Of a stretch of 64,000 nucleotides of DNA, positions 53,367-61,719 are shown piece by piece; position 1 is the first letter of the stretch; each line of letters begins with the position of its first letter. Origin of the DNA: Stigmatella aurantiaca DW4/3-1 (GTDB lineage: Bacteria; Myxococcota; Myxococcia; Myxococcales; Myxococcaceae); NCBI RefSeq assembly GCF_000165485.1, contig NC_014623.1:1-64000 (forward strand). Direction: 5' to 3'. Below the pieces are notes generated by a model. The model saw only the letters and a program-made list of their open reading frames with translations, made no database searches and had not been told where the DNA came from. The position numbers and the translations under genes are program-made.

Positions 53367-54365
53367 TCACTTGCCCAGGAAGTCGAGCAGGGCCTTGTGG
53401 AACTTCTCGGGGGCCTCGAAGTGGGGGATGTGGCCCACGCCCGGCAGCGGCACCAGCGTGGCCTGGGGGAAGGCCGCCGCCGCCTTTTTCCCCAGCTCCG
53501 GGTATTGCCCCAACTTCGGCAGCAGCTCGGGCGGCACCTTCGCCTTGCCCACCACCGTCCGATCCTCCTGGCCGATGACGAGCAGCGTGGGGCGCGCCAC
53601 CAGGGGGAACTCGTACACCACGGGCTGCTCGTAGATCATCTGCTGGGTGGCCGCCGCCACCCAGGCCAGCCGCGGGTACTCGCCGCTCAGCATCTGCCGG
53701 GCGGGCACGCGCACGTACTCCTCGTACTCGGGCTTCCACGTCACATAGTAGGTGCGGTGGTACTTGCGGATGCCCTCCTCGGTGGCCTGGAGCTGCTCGC
53801 GGTACAGCGCCTCGGTGGACTGCCAGGGCACGTACAGCCGGTAGTCCTCCAAGCCGATGGGGTTCTCCAGCACCAGGTGGGTGGTGGCCTCCGGGAACAG
53901 CCGCGCGAAGCGCGTGGCGAGCATGCCCCCCATGGAGTGGCCCAGCACCACCGTCTCCTTCACGCCCAGCGTGTTCAGCAGCCCCTGGGTCGCCGCCGCC
54001 AGCGTGTGGAAGCTGTAGGGCAGGGCCGGCTTGGAGGACTTGCCGAAGCCCACCTGATCCGGCACCACCACCCGGTAGCCCGCGCCCGTGAGCGCCTGGA
54101 TGGTGGCGCGCCAGTAGCCGCCAAAGAAGTTCTTCCCGTGCAGCAACAGCACCGTGCGCCCATTGGCTTTGCCCGGGGGCTTCACGTCCATGTACGCCAT
54201 GCGGACATCCTGCCCCTCCAGCGTCAGCGACAGGAACTGCACCGGGTACGGGTAGGCATAGCCCTCCATCGCGATGCCGAGCGGCTCCTGCGCCCGCTCC
54301 TGCGCGGGCGCGACGGTGGCACTCAGCACGGCGAGCAACAGCAGGCAGCGGCTCCGGGCGGACAT
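53367..54365 (-). CDS. Secreted alpha/beta hydrolase
   Basis: 332 aa with signal peptide (MSARSRCLLLLAVLSATVAPAQ). The canonical alpha/beta-hydrolase core shows the oxyanion HGKNFFGGYW, VVPDQVGFGKSSKP, nucleophile elbow VVLGHSMGGMLA, acid in VIGQEDRTV and His in PGVGHIPHFEAPE. It resembles epoxide-hydrolase/esterase-type enzymes. The substrate is unknown. It follows the large patatin gene by 40 nt on the same strand, so both are likely co-transcribed and exported. Confidence 0.9.
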   Translation of the reverse strand: MSARSRCLLLLAVLSATVAPAQERAQEPLGIAMEGYAYPYPVQFLSLTLEGQDVRMAYMDVKPPGKANGRTVLLLHGKNFFGGYWRATIQALTGAGYRVVVPDQVGFGKSSKPALPYSFHTLAAATQGLLNTLGVKETVVLGHSMGGMLATRFARLFPEATTHLVLENPIGLEDYRLYVPWQSTEALYREQLQATEEGIRKYHRTYYVTWKPEYEEYVRVPARQMLSGEYPRLAWVAAATQQMIYEQPVVYEFPLVARPTLLVIGQEDRTVVGKAKVPPELLPKLGQYPELGKKAAAAFPQATLVPLPGVGHIPHFEAPEKFHKALLDFLGK

Positions 54366-54405
54366 GGCACTCCTTCCAATCCAATCGGGTCAGGTTCCCG
54401 CCGGC

Positions 54406-57400
54406 CTATAACATCAGCCAGTAGGCCAGGCCGTTGATATCGCTCACGGAGAGGGCCACGAACCAGCCGGGCCCCTCCTCGCGGGGCGCGAACATCCGGC
54501 GGACGCCCACGGACACGCCCACGCGGTCTTGCAGCCCGCCCACGCGCAGCTCTCCACCCACATCCACGCCGTTTCCATTCACCCAGGGAAAGGAGATGCG
54601 GGGGCCGGTGCTCACGGTGACATCCCCCAGGCGCAGCGCGGGGCGGAGGCCCACGGTGGACGACAACCGATCGTTCTCGGACTGGATGTCCAGGGGCTCC
54701 ACGGTGGACATGAGCGACACCCGGGAAGACAGGTGCAGCGCCGGCTCCATCCAGGCCAGGGAGATGCCTCCGTGCGCCACGTCAAAGGACATCCGGTAGG
54801 GCAGCAGGTGCGCCGCGGCGCGCAGCCCGCTGCTGCGGCCACTCGCGTTCGAGGTGGGAATGGTGGAGAGATCCCACACGAAGCGCGGATAGGTGGTGGT
54901 GGGGGTGACGTCCTCGGCGCGCCGCAACCAGAGCTGCCCCGCGGAGTGGGCCAGCAGCACGGCGCTGCGGACGACGGGGCTCTGTGTGGTCTCCTGGCGC
55001 TCGATGGCGTGCGAGCGGTCCAGCACCTGGCGCATCGTGCGCATGGCCCAGCCGTTCACATCCTCCATGGCCTGCTGCATGTGGGGGCTCTGGGCCACAT
55101 ACCCGTGCTCGCGCAGCGCGGAGATGAAGGCCTCGAAGGACAGATCCTTCACGCACAGCGGCTCCTGGGACTTCTCGGCGCACGGCGCCAGGCGCGAGAG
55201 CAGGGCATCCGCCACCGCCCCCAGCGCCGGATCCGGGGTGACGGCGGCGAAGTCCTCCAGCCACGCCCACGCCGGCTCGCGCTCGAGCTCCGTGGCGAGC
55301 GTGCGGTTGTCGAGCGCCGCGGCCAACTCCAGCCGGGCCAGCCGCCCCACCACGTACCGGGCCTTGGGCGAGGAGGACAGGTCCAGCGTCTCGGCGACGT
55401 GCCGCAGCGCATACCCCAGGCAGCGCTGCGTGCCCGGCTCATGCAGATCCAAGGCATTGGGAACGCCGAGCCGGCGCATGGGGGGGCTGGGCGCCACCTC
55501 CGGCATGGCACACATCGCCATGCTGGCGGCCTGGGCGGCGTCGTAGACGCCCGCGTAGTAGTCGAACTCGCGCAAGGGCCTGTCCAGGAAGCCCGCGAAG
55601 TTGAACAGGTGCGAGCTGGCCAGGGGCGAGAAGCGGCTGGAGAGCAGCAGGGCCCGCTCGCCGCCGCGATGCTCCAGCAGCTCCCGGGACTCGCGGGAGA
55701 GGGCCTCCGCCTGGGAGCTGGCGCGCTGGAGGTGGGGGTGGAGGTTCACCAGGTGCCTCAAGCGGACCACGGCGTCCGGCCCGGGCTCCGCCGGCTCCCC
55801 GGAAGACCGCGGGGCCAGGGCGGTGAGCAGGGGCTGGAGGTCCGCGGGGCTGAAGAGCACGCCCGCCTCCAGCGCCGCCACCGCCTTCCGCCCCTGGGTG
55901 GCCACGGCGGAGAGCTCCGCGTCCGCCTCGAGCCGTTCGAGGTTGTGCAGCAGCAGGGTGTTGGCGGCGGCGTTCGTGGCGCTGGCGAGCCGGCGGCCAA
56001 TCTGGACCACCCCCAGCAGGGCCGCCTTCGTTTGCTGGAGGCGCTCGGGGGACAGCGAGCTGCTGGCCAGGGCGTCCACCTCGTCCGCGAGGAAGTACAG
56101 GGCCGCGGTTCCACAGATGAGCCGGTCGATGAACTCCTGCTCCCATATATAAGGAGGGGGAAGCGCCCCCTTGGGGGCGAACGCCATCCGCCCGGGGCCT
56201 CGGAGGTGGTCGGCCTGGGCGGTGACGCGCTCGGCGAGCCACACCACCTTCTCGCTGGAGAGCGGCGGCGTGTCATCCCGGGAAGGCGCCACGTCCTGGG
56301 ACAGGGCGACGAAGCGCTGGGCACAGGCGTGCCAGTGCTCCGGCACATCCTGGGCGCCCTCATCGAAACACTCGGCCAGGAGCCTGCCGAACCGCCCATG
56401 CTGGGTGATGTCGGGAAACGCGCTCGGCGGCTCCAGCGACTCGATGGAGGTGCCCTCGCGCAGCGCATGGAGCTGGAGGTGAATGAAGATGAAGGGCAGG
56501 AGCGAGGCGGCCGTCTCCCGCAGCAACCCCTGCGTGGTGCGGTTCCACCGGCCGGCGCGCACCGCGCGGGCCAAGTCCACGTTGCGGCCGGTGGAGACCA
56601 AGCTGCCCAGGAGCTGAACGCCCGCGGTGAAGCCACTGCCCTCCGTGGGCTTGTGCTCCAGGGGCTCCCGGTAGGGCAAGAGGCGGCGCAAGTCCGGGTC
56701 CACGAAGAGGTAGCGCGTGGGCTGCAAGAGGGCGGGCGTGTACGTGGACTCCGTCAGGTCGATGGCCAACCCCACGGGGGCGTTGTCGAAGATGCCCCCA
56801 TCCACGTAGCGCCGGCGGCACAGCTGCAAGGGAGCGCCCTGGGAGGACTGGGACGCGCAGCTCATGGGCGGCAACAGCTGCCCGGGACCCTGGCAGGCGT
56901 TGGCCTCCACCTGCTGGTCGCTGGGACACTCCACCGCGCAGTCGCAGAGCGGCCGGGGGGCGAACGCCAGCGGAAAGGCGCCCGAGGCGAGCAGGGCCTG
57001 CCAGCCCTGGCTCCAGCCCAGCTGGGCCTCCTCGGGAGGAACCCCCGCGAGTTCCGGCAGGCGGAGGACATCATCCCCCGCGTCCCGGCCCGCCGTGAGG
57101 GGCTGCCGGCGCAGGCGGGGCTGCCCCTCGCGCGTCACCTCCAGGACCCACGGCAGCACGAACTTCTGCGTCAGGGTGGGCAGCCCGGCGATGAGCCGCG
57201 TCTCCGGCGTGGCGCGCGTCACGGTGAGCCCCACCGGCAGACGGCACCCGGGCTGGAAGCGGCGGGAGGCGTCCGGCGCCAGGAGCTTGCGCTCGAGCGC
57301 GGCGAGCGCCTCGGTGAGGGGCAGGGTGGAGAGGATCGCATCCCCATCCGAGTAGACGGTGGGGTCCTCCGGCAGCAGCCGCTCCAGCCCCACGGGCAGC

Positions 57401-57747
57401 CAGAGATCCCTCAACAGGTTGCTGTCGACGGAGGCGTCCGCGGTGGTGTCCGGAGACTCGCACCAGATGAGCGCCGACAGCAGGGCGTTGATGCTGCCCG
57501 CGGAGGCCCCGGTGACGGCGGTGAGGCGGGGCACGCGCTGCCTGCCCCCGGAGAGCCCCCGGGCACTGGCCACCTGAGGGAACCGCACGGACGCCCAGGC
57601 GAGCCCCGCTTCATAGCTGCCGAGGCTCACCCCGCCGCTGAGGACGAACGCCAGGGGGTGCTCGGAACGAGGGGGGGGCGGCGCCGCGGAGGGCTCGGGG
57701 ACCGCGGCCACCAGGAGGGCGAGGGCGAGGGCGGACAGCATGCCCAC
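54406..57747 (-). CDS. Large exported patatin-like phospholipase with C-terminal beta-rich domain
   Basis: 1113 aa with signal peptide (MGMLSALALALLVAAVPEPSA). The patatin domain (about 30-360) has oxyanion LSGGVSLGSYEAG, nucleophile TGASAGSINAL and catalytic Asp in YVDGGIFDNAPVG. A long helical middle region follows. The last ~130 residues are made of short amphipathic strands (e.g. FDVAHGGISLAWM, LRPALRLGDVTVSTG, VDVGGELRVGG, RVGVSVGVRRMF, PGWFVALSVSDI) ending in a hydrophobic LAYWLML. This suggests a partial outer-membrane barrel reminiscent of PlpD-type type Vd autotransporters, although no POTRA domain is evident. The surface-display idea is inferred. Confidence 0.85.
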   Translation of the reverse strand: MGMLSALALALLVAAVPEPSAAPPPPRSEHPLAFVLSGGVSLGSYEAGLAWASVRFPQVASARGLSGGRQRVPRLTAVTGASAGSINALLSALIWCESPDTTADASVDSNLLRDLWLPVGLERLLPEDPTVYSDGDAILSTLPLTEALAALERKLLAPDASRRFQPGCRLPVGLTVTRATPETRLIAGLPTLTQKFVLPWVLEVTREGQPRLRRQPLTAGRDAGDDVLRLPELAGVPPEEAQLGWSQGWQALLASGAFPLAFAPRPLCDCAVECPSDQQVEANACQGPGQLLPPMSCASQSSQGAPLQLCRRRYVDGGIFDNAPVGLAIDLTESTYTPALLQPTRYLFVDPDLRRLLPYREPLEHKPTEGSGFTAGVQLLGSLVSTGRNVDLARAVRAGRWNRTTQGLLRETAASLLPFIFIHLQLHALREGTSIESLEPPSAFPDITQHGRFGRLLAECFDEGAQDVPEHWHACAQRFVALSQDVAPSRDDTPPLSSEKVVWLAERVTAQADHLRGPGRMAFAPKGALPPPYIWEQEFIDRLICGTAALYFLADEVDALASSSLSPERLQQTKAALLGVVQIGRRLASATNAAANTLLLHNLERLEADAELSAVATQGRKAVAALEAGVLFSPADLQPLLTALAPRSSGEPAEPGPDAVVRLRHLVNLHPHLQRASSQAEALSRESRELLEHRGGERALLLSSRFSPLASSHLFNFAGFLDRPLREFDYYAGVYDAAQAASMAMCAMPEVAPSPPMRRLGVPNALDLHEPGTQRCLGYALRHVAETLDLSSSPKARYVVGRLARLELAAALDNRTLATELEREPAWAWLEDFAAVTPDPALGAVADALLSRLAPCAEKSQEPLCVKDLSFEAFISALREHGYVAQSPHMQQAMEDVNGWAMRTMRQVLDRSHAIERQETTQSPVVRSAVLLAHSAGQLWLRRAEDVTPTTTYPRFVWDLSTIPTSNASGRSSGLRAAAHLLPYRMSFDVAHGGISLAWMEPALHLSSRVSLMSTVEPLDIQSENDRLSSTVGLRPALRLGDVTVSTGPRISFPWVNGNGVDVGGELRVGGLQDRVGVSVGVRRMFAPREEGPGWFVALSVSDINGLAYWLML

Positions 57748-57819
57748 TTCTAAGCAGACCGCGCGTCACCCGGCCAACCTGGAGTGACGGTTTTCACCCC
57801 GGGGGACTCACACAGGGGC

Positions 57820-59055
57820 TCACGCCTCGGTGGCGTCGAAGGCGCGCGGGCGCAGAAAGCGCAGGGAGACCATCATCGCCAGGAACAGGAGGCTGGCCGA
57901 GGCGGTCACGGAGCGCACGGTCAACCGGTCCGCCAGGGCACCCAGGAGCCACAAGCCCAGCGCATACGCCCCATTGAGCACCATTCCATAGAGGCTGCTG
58001 ACGCGGGCGCGCAGGGCATCGGGGGCGCGCGTCTGACAAACGGTGTGGATGCCGGTGAGGGCCATCAGGTAGCTGGCCCCGAGCAAGAAGATGCTCACCG
58101 CGGCGAGCGGCAGGGTAGGGGACAGCCAGTACAGGGTGGCCACGGGGCCGATGGCCAGGAGCACGCCCTCGAGCACGCGCTTGCGGCCGAAGGCATCCAC
58201 CAGGGCGCCCACGGCCACGGCGGCCAGCACCGCGCCCGCGCCCTGGCAGGTGATGAGCAGGGACGTGGCGCCGGCGCCCTGGCCGAAGACGCGGATGGCG
58301 AACACGGGCACGAGCCCGATGAAGGGCGCCACCAACAAGCCGACGCCGAACGTGCTCACCAGCATCAGGCGAATGCCCGGATCCTTGCGAGCCGCCTGAG
58401 CGCCCCGGGCGATGTCCGCCCACAGGCCCGTGTTGGACGGGGCGTAGGCGCGGGGCGGCGGGCGAACGCGGGACAGGGCCAGGGGCACCGCCATGAAGGA
58501 GAGGGCGTTGACGAGCAGCGCCCAGGCAATGCCGCCGGCGCCCAACACGGTGGCGGCCAGGATGGGCCCGATGACGCGCCCCAGGTTGAACTGGGCGGAG
58601 CTGAGGCTCATCGCGCTGTGCAGATCCTCCGGCGGGACGAGCTCGGCGAGCAGCGCGTTGAAGGCCGGGCCCATCATCATGTTGATGCAGCCGTTGAAGA
58701 ACGAGATGACGGCCACGGCGGGGACGCTGAGCTGCTCGGTGAAGGCCAGCACGGTGAGCAGCACGGCGAGCAGCCCCTGAATGGCCGTGCCAATGGCCAC
58801 GAAGGCGCGCCGGTCGAAGCGGTCGGCGAGCGCCCCGCCCAGGGGCGAGAGCAGCAAGCCGGGCAGGTACGAGAGCGCGACGACGCCACCGGTCCACTCG
58901 GCCTTGCCCGTCACCTCGGTGACATAGACGCCCAGAGCCACCGTCTCCATCCAGGTGCCGATGTTGGACACGAGGGAGCCGGCCCAGACGGAGAAATAGC
59001 CCGGGTGTTCGAAGGCTCGAAACGAGGAGAGGCGTGGCAGTTGGAGCGTGGGCAC
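57820..59055 (-). CDS. MFS transporter (EntS/Bcr-like exporter)
   Basis: 411 aa from GTG 59055 (AAGGG upstream). Twelve TM helices are expected; the second has the loop motif GGALADRFDRR and the sixth-seventh loop shows RVRPPPRAYAP. The N-terminal signature WAGSLVSNIGTWMETVALGVYV is typical of the TetA/EntS-like exporter branch. The frame is open upstream to 59508 but that part lacks features. It is probably a small-molecule exporter; no substrate clue. It lies after a receiver-histidine kinase gene on the same strand. Confidence 0.9.
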   Translation of the reverse strand: MPTLQLPRLSSFRAFEHPGYFSVWAGSLVSNIGTWMETVALGVYVTEVTGKAEWTGGVVALSYLPGLLLSPLGGALADRFDRRAFVAIGTAIQGLLAVLLTVLAFTEQLSVPAVAVISFFNGCINMMMGPAFNALLAELVPPEDLHSAMSLSSAQFNLGRVIGPILAATVLGAGGIAWALLVNALSFMAVPLALSRVRPPPRAYAPSNTGLWADIARGAQAARKDPGIRLMLVSTFGVGLLVAPFIGLVPVFAIRVFGQGAGATSLLITCQGAGAVLAAVAVGALVDAFGRKRVLEGVLLAIGPVATLYWLSPTLPLAAVSIFLLGASYLMALTGIHTVCQTRAPDALRARVSSLYGMVLNGAYALGLWLLGALADRLTVRSVTASASLLFLAMMVSLRFLRPRAFDATEA

Positions 59056-59150
59056 GGAGAGAACCCTTGTAACGCAAGCCCCCGACTCTCGCTCGGTGGG
59101 CACGGGTCCCACTCTTGGGGCACCAATGAGGTCCGGCCCACCGTCAAAAC

Positions 59151-60419
59151 CTAGTCCGGACTCGCGGGAGGATGGCGAGGCAACCGCACCGTGAAAGTGG
59201 TTCCCTCGGGGGCGGTGGACTCGATGCTCACAGTCCCAGCATGCGCGAGCACGATGTGACGCACGATATAGAGTCCCAGACCGATGCTTCCGCCAGCACG
59301 GTCCACGGACTCGGTGCCGCGCTCCATCGGCTCGAAAATCCGGGGGAGCAGGTCCGCGGAGATGGGGGGCCCGAGGTTGTGGACCTTCAGCACCAAGGCA
59401 TCCTCTTCCCCGTGCGTCTCCACCCGCACCCCCGTGGGGGGGGGGCTGTACTGGAGTGCGTTGCCAATCAGGTTGGCGATGACCTGCTCCAGCCGGTTCG
59501 GGTCCCATGAACCCACGCCATCTCCGCTCTGGACCACCTCGATGGACCGATCCGGGCGAGACGCCCGTGCCTCGTCCACGGCGGCGCGGACCAACTCATG
59601 CAGGTCCGTCACCTTCCGCTGGACGGCGATGCCGACCCCCTGGCGCGCCCGGGTGAAATCCAGCAGATCCCGGACCATCCGGATGGCACGGTCGGCGGAG
59701 AGGAGGATCCGCTGGATGCCCCGCTGATGGCGCTCGTCGGCAATCTGGCGCTTCAAGGCCGAGGCCGTCAGGGTGATGGCGCTGAGGGGGTTCCGCAGAT
59801 CATGGCTGACAATGCCGAGCAGTTGGCGCTCGAACTCGGCGTGCTGGCGGGTTTCGGCGGCGAGCACCTCCACTTCCCGCCGGGCCTGTTGTTCGCGCTC
59901 CAGGAGGTGGGCGCGTTCGGCCTCCGCGCGCCAGGCCCGCTCCTCGGCCGCCTGGACCACCACGAGCGCATCCTCCGCCAACACCCGGCGTGAGTGCTCA
60001 TCCGCGAGCGCCCGTTTTCTCAGGGTGTCCCGCCGCACCAGCGCATGGACCCGCGCCACCAACTCCAAGGGCCGGAACGGCTTGAAAACGTAATCGTTGG
60101 CGCCCGCCTCCATGCCCCGCATCACGTCCTCGGCCGTTTGATGGGACGTCAGCAGGAGCACGGGCAAGGCCGCGGTTACCGGGTTGCTCCGCAGGTACTC
60201 GCACACTTCGATTCCGGAGAGACCGGGCATTTCCCAGTCCAGCACCACCACATCCGGATGCGCTTGGTGGCTGAGCGCCTCCAGCAGCACCGCACCGTCC
60301 GTAAAACTGTCCAGGCGGCAAGTAGGGCTCAGCGCCGCTCGAATGAAATCCGCCTCCGTCGGGCTGTCGTCCAAGAGCCAGAGAGTGGGGGTCGGCACCA
60401 GGGAGACCATGCGCTTCAA
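59151..60419 (-). CDS. Response receiver-histidine kinase hybrid
   Basis: 422 aa, soluble. The N-terminal receiver has LDDS, phospho-Asp in VVVLDWEMPG, Thr in LLLTSHQ and Lys in VFKPF. A charged coiled coil (about 130-190) precedes HisKA with phospho-His in LLGIVSHDLRNPLSAI and HATPase with NLIGNALQYSP, NLGPPIS and SIGLGLYI. G1 is NLGPP rather than DxGxG, a mild deviation. Input by an upstream phosphodonor to the receiver probably controls kinase activity. ATG 60419 or 60410 are both possible. Confidence 0.9.
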   Translation of the reverse strand: MKRMVSLVPTPTLWLLDDSPTEADFIRAALSPTCRLDSFTDGAVLLEALSHQAHPDVVVLDWEMPGLSGIEVCEYLRSNPVTAALPVLLLTSHQTAEDVMRGMEAGANDYVFKPFRPLELVARVHALVRRDTLRKRALADEHSRRVLAEDALVVVQAAEERAWRAEAERAHLLEREQQARREVEVLAAETRQHAEFERQLLGIVSHDLRNPLSAITLTASALKRQIADERHQRGIQRILLSADRAIRMVRDLLDFTRARQGVGIAVQRKVTDLHELVRAAVDEARASRPDRSIEVVQSGDGVGSWDPNRLEQVIANLIGNALQYSPPPTGVRVETHGEEDALVLKVHNLGPPISADLLPRIFEPMERGTESVDRAGGSIGLGLYIVRHIVLAHAGTVSIESTAPEGTTFTVRLPRHPPASPD

Positions 60420-60476
60420 TAACAGAGAGGGAGCCGCTGTTTACCCATGGACTTTGCGCCGCGTCAACGTGGGTAC

Positions 60477-61108
60477 ATGGGCTCCCCTGCCTCTTCTGTC
60501 CCCATTCTTCCTCGGGGCACAGGGGGCAGCTGGGTCCTGGGGGTTCTGCTCCTTCTCTCGGCCTGCGCAACGACGGAGCCGAGTTCCAGAAAGCCGCAAG
60601 CCCGCAGCCCACGGCGCTCCGGTTTCACGACCCCCCTGGAAAAAAGCGCCGTCGCCTCCGCAGGGGCCGCTTCCGTGGGCCTTGGTGTCTGCGTCCTCGC
60701 TGCACCCGAGAACGAAGGCCCAAGCCGGAACCCTCAGGCTGCCCCCTGTTCCACCTGAGCCTCAGGTTCGAGCGCGCCGCCCGAACTTCACCCCTCAACG
60801 CGTACCACACTTGGGCGGAAACGCCCTGCACAACCTGTGCGCCGACAGGGTCCCTCAGAATCGCTTTCCCGGTTCGGATGTACTCGTCAATGGCAAGAAC
60901 TTCGATGCGCTGCAACCGACCACACGCACGCTCTGGGGAAATCAAGACAGACCACTTCGACATGTACACGGCCGACCTTCAGCGGATTGTGACGGAAAAA
61001 CAAGTATGGGAGTTGCGTCGAGAGCGAGCCCTCACTCGTGCCTGCGGGTTTGATTTCCGGGTTGGCGTGCGCAGCGCCATGCACAAAGATGCTCTGAGCC
61101 AAGCCTGA
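60477..61108 (+). pseudogene. Frameshifted DUF6310-type lipoprotein toxin
   Basis: Three frames together resemble a myxobacterial DUF6310 protein. Frame one (60477 to about 60730) gives a lipobox signal (WVLGVLLLLSACATTEPS). Frame two (about 60735-60935) gives VPHLGGNALHNLCADRVPQN and FPGSDVLVNGKNFDALQ. Frame three (about 60936-61108) gives GEIKTDHFDMY and ELRRERALTRACGFDFRVGV ending HKDALSQA. The EIK is the likely E-x-K of a PD-(D/E)xK nuclease core. The family's last ~10 residues are missing. The DUF link and nuclease idea come from memory of the motif order. Confidence 0.62.
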
Positions 61109-61320
61109 TGGTTCTTGAGTTCCTGTTTCACCTCAAAAGTGCAGTCAAAGAAGCGGGCGCCGAGAACATGCAAGCGTCGAGCGGACACCTTCAGGACGAC
61201 GTTGCACCTGCGCAACGTCAAGTGGGGGCCGAGGAAGTAGAGCGAGTCTTTGTTTGTCACCTCAAGCCGCTCGTTTTCGATCTCCTTGTTCTCGATGATG
61301 ACGTTCTCAAGCCACCCCAT
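61084..61320 (-). pseudogene. 3'-truncated hypothetical gene (possible immunity partner)
   Basis: Starts at ATG 61320 with GAGAGGG upstream. The protein begins MGWLENVIIENKEIENERLE and continues LYFLGPHLTLRRCNVVLKV, then FFDCTFEVKQELKNHQAWLRASL. It matches, from memory, the first half of a myxobacterial family with pentapeptide-like C-rich C-terminus often encoded beside DUF6310. After ASL (61084) the frame runs antisense through the toxin remnant until a stop at 60979. The C-terminal half is therefore lost. Confidence 0.5.
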
Positions 61321-61488
61321 GGGTGCCCTCTCAGAAGAATCACTGCACAAACCTGTCATCCCAACTGTTTCAACATCTCCTTGCATCTGTGGATTTCCCG
61401 TGAGTCTCAAATGACTTGGGACGCTCAGTTCTGGGATTACACGGAAATGGAGATGCGCCCGGCAAGGGGCAGGGCTGGACTGGCGGAA

Positions 61489-61599
61489 TGATGGGCGCTC
61501 CCGCACTTCGTGTGGATCGCGCTCTGAGGCATTCACAAGGGCGTCGTGCCAGTCGCAGCCTCGCGGAACCTGTCTGCTTGTCGGACAGGTTCGTGCCTT
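61489..61599 (+). repeat. Dispersed ~111-bp repeat, copy 2
   Basis: Same orientation and about 85% identity to 23093-23203. Here the core AACCTGTC (61567-61574) and GACAGGTT (61584-61591) is a perfect 8-bp dyad with a 9-nt loop. It lies directly beside the toxin-remnant scar. The 120 nt after it up to the kinase gene shows no gene. Confidence 0.8.
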
Positions 61600-61719
61600 C
61601 CCCCGTCGGCAGGGCGAAGCGCGGGCTCATGGCGGGCCGCCACACATTGTGCGGGAGAGCCGAATGATGGGGACAGAAAACCTGACAGCGTGAGCGCCAC
61701 CGTCACGTAGAGTCGCCGT

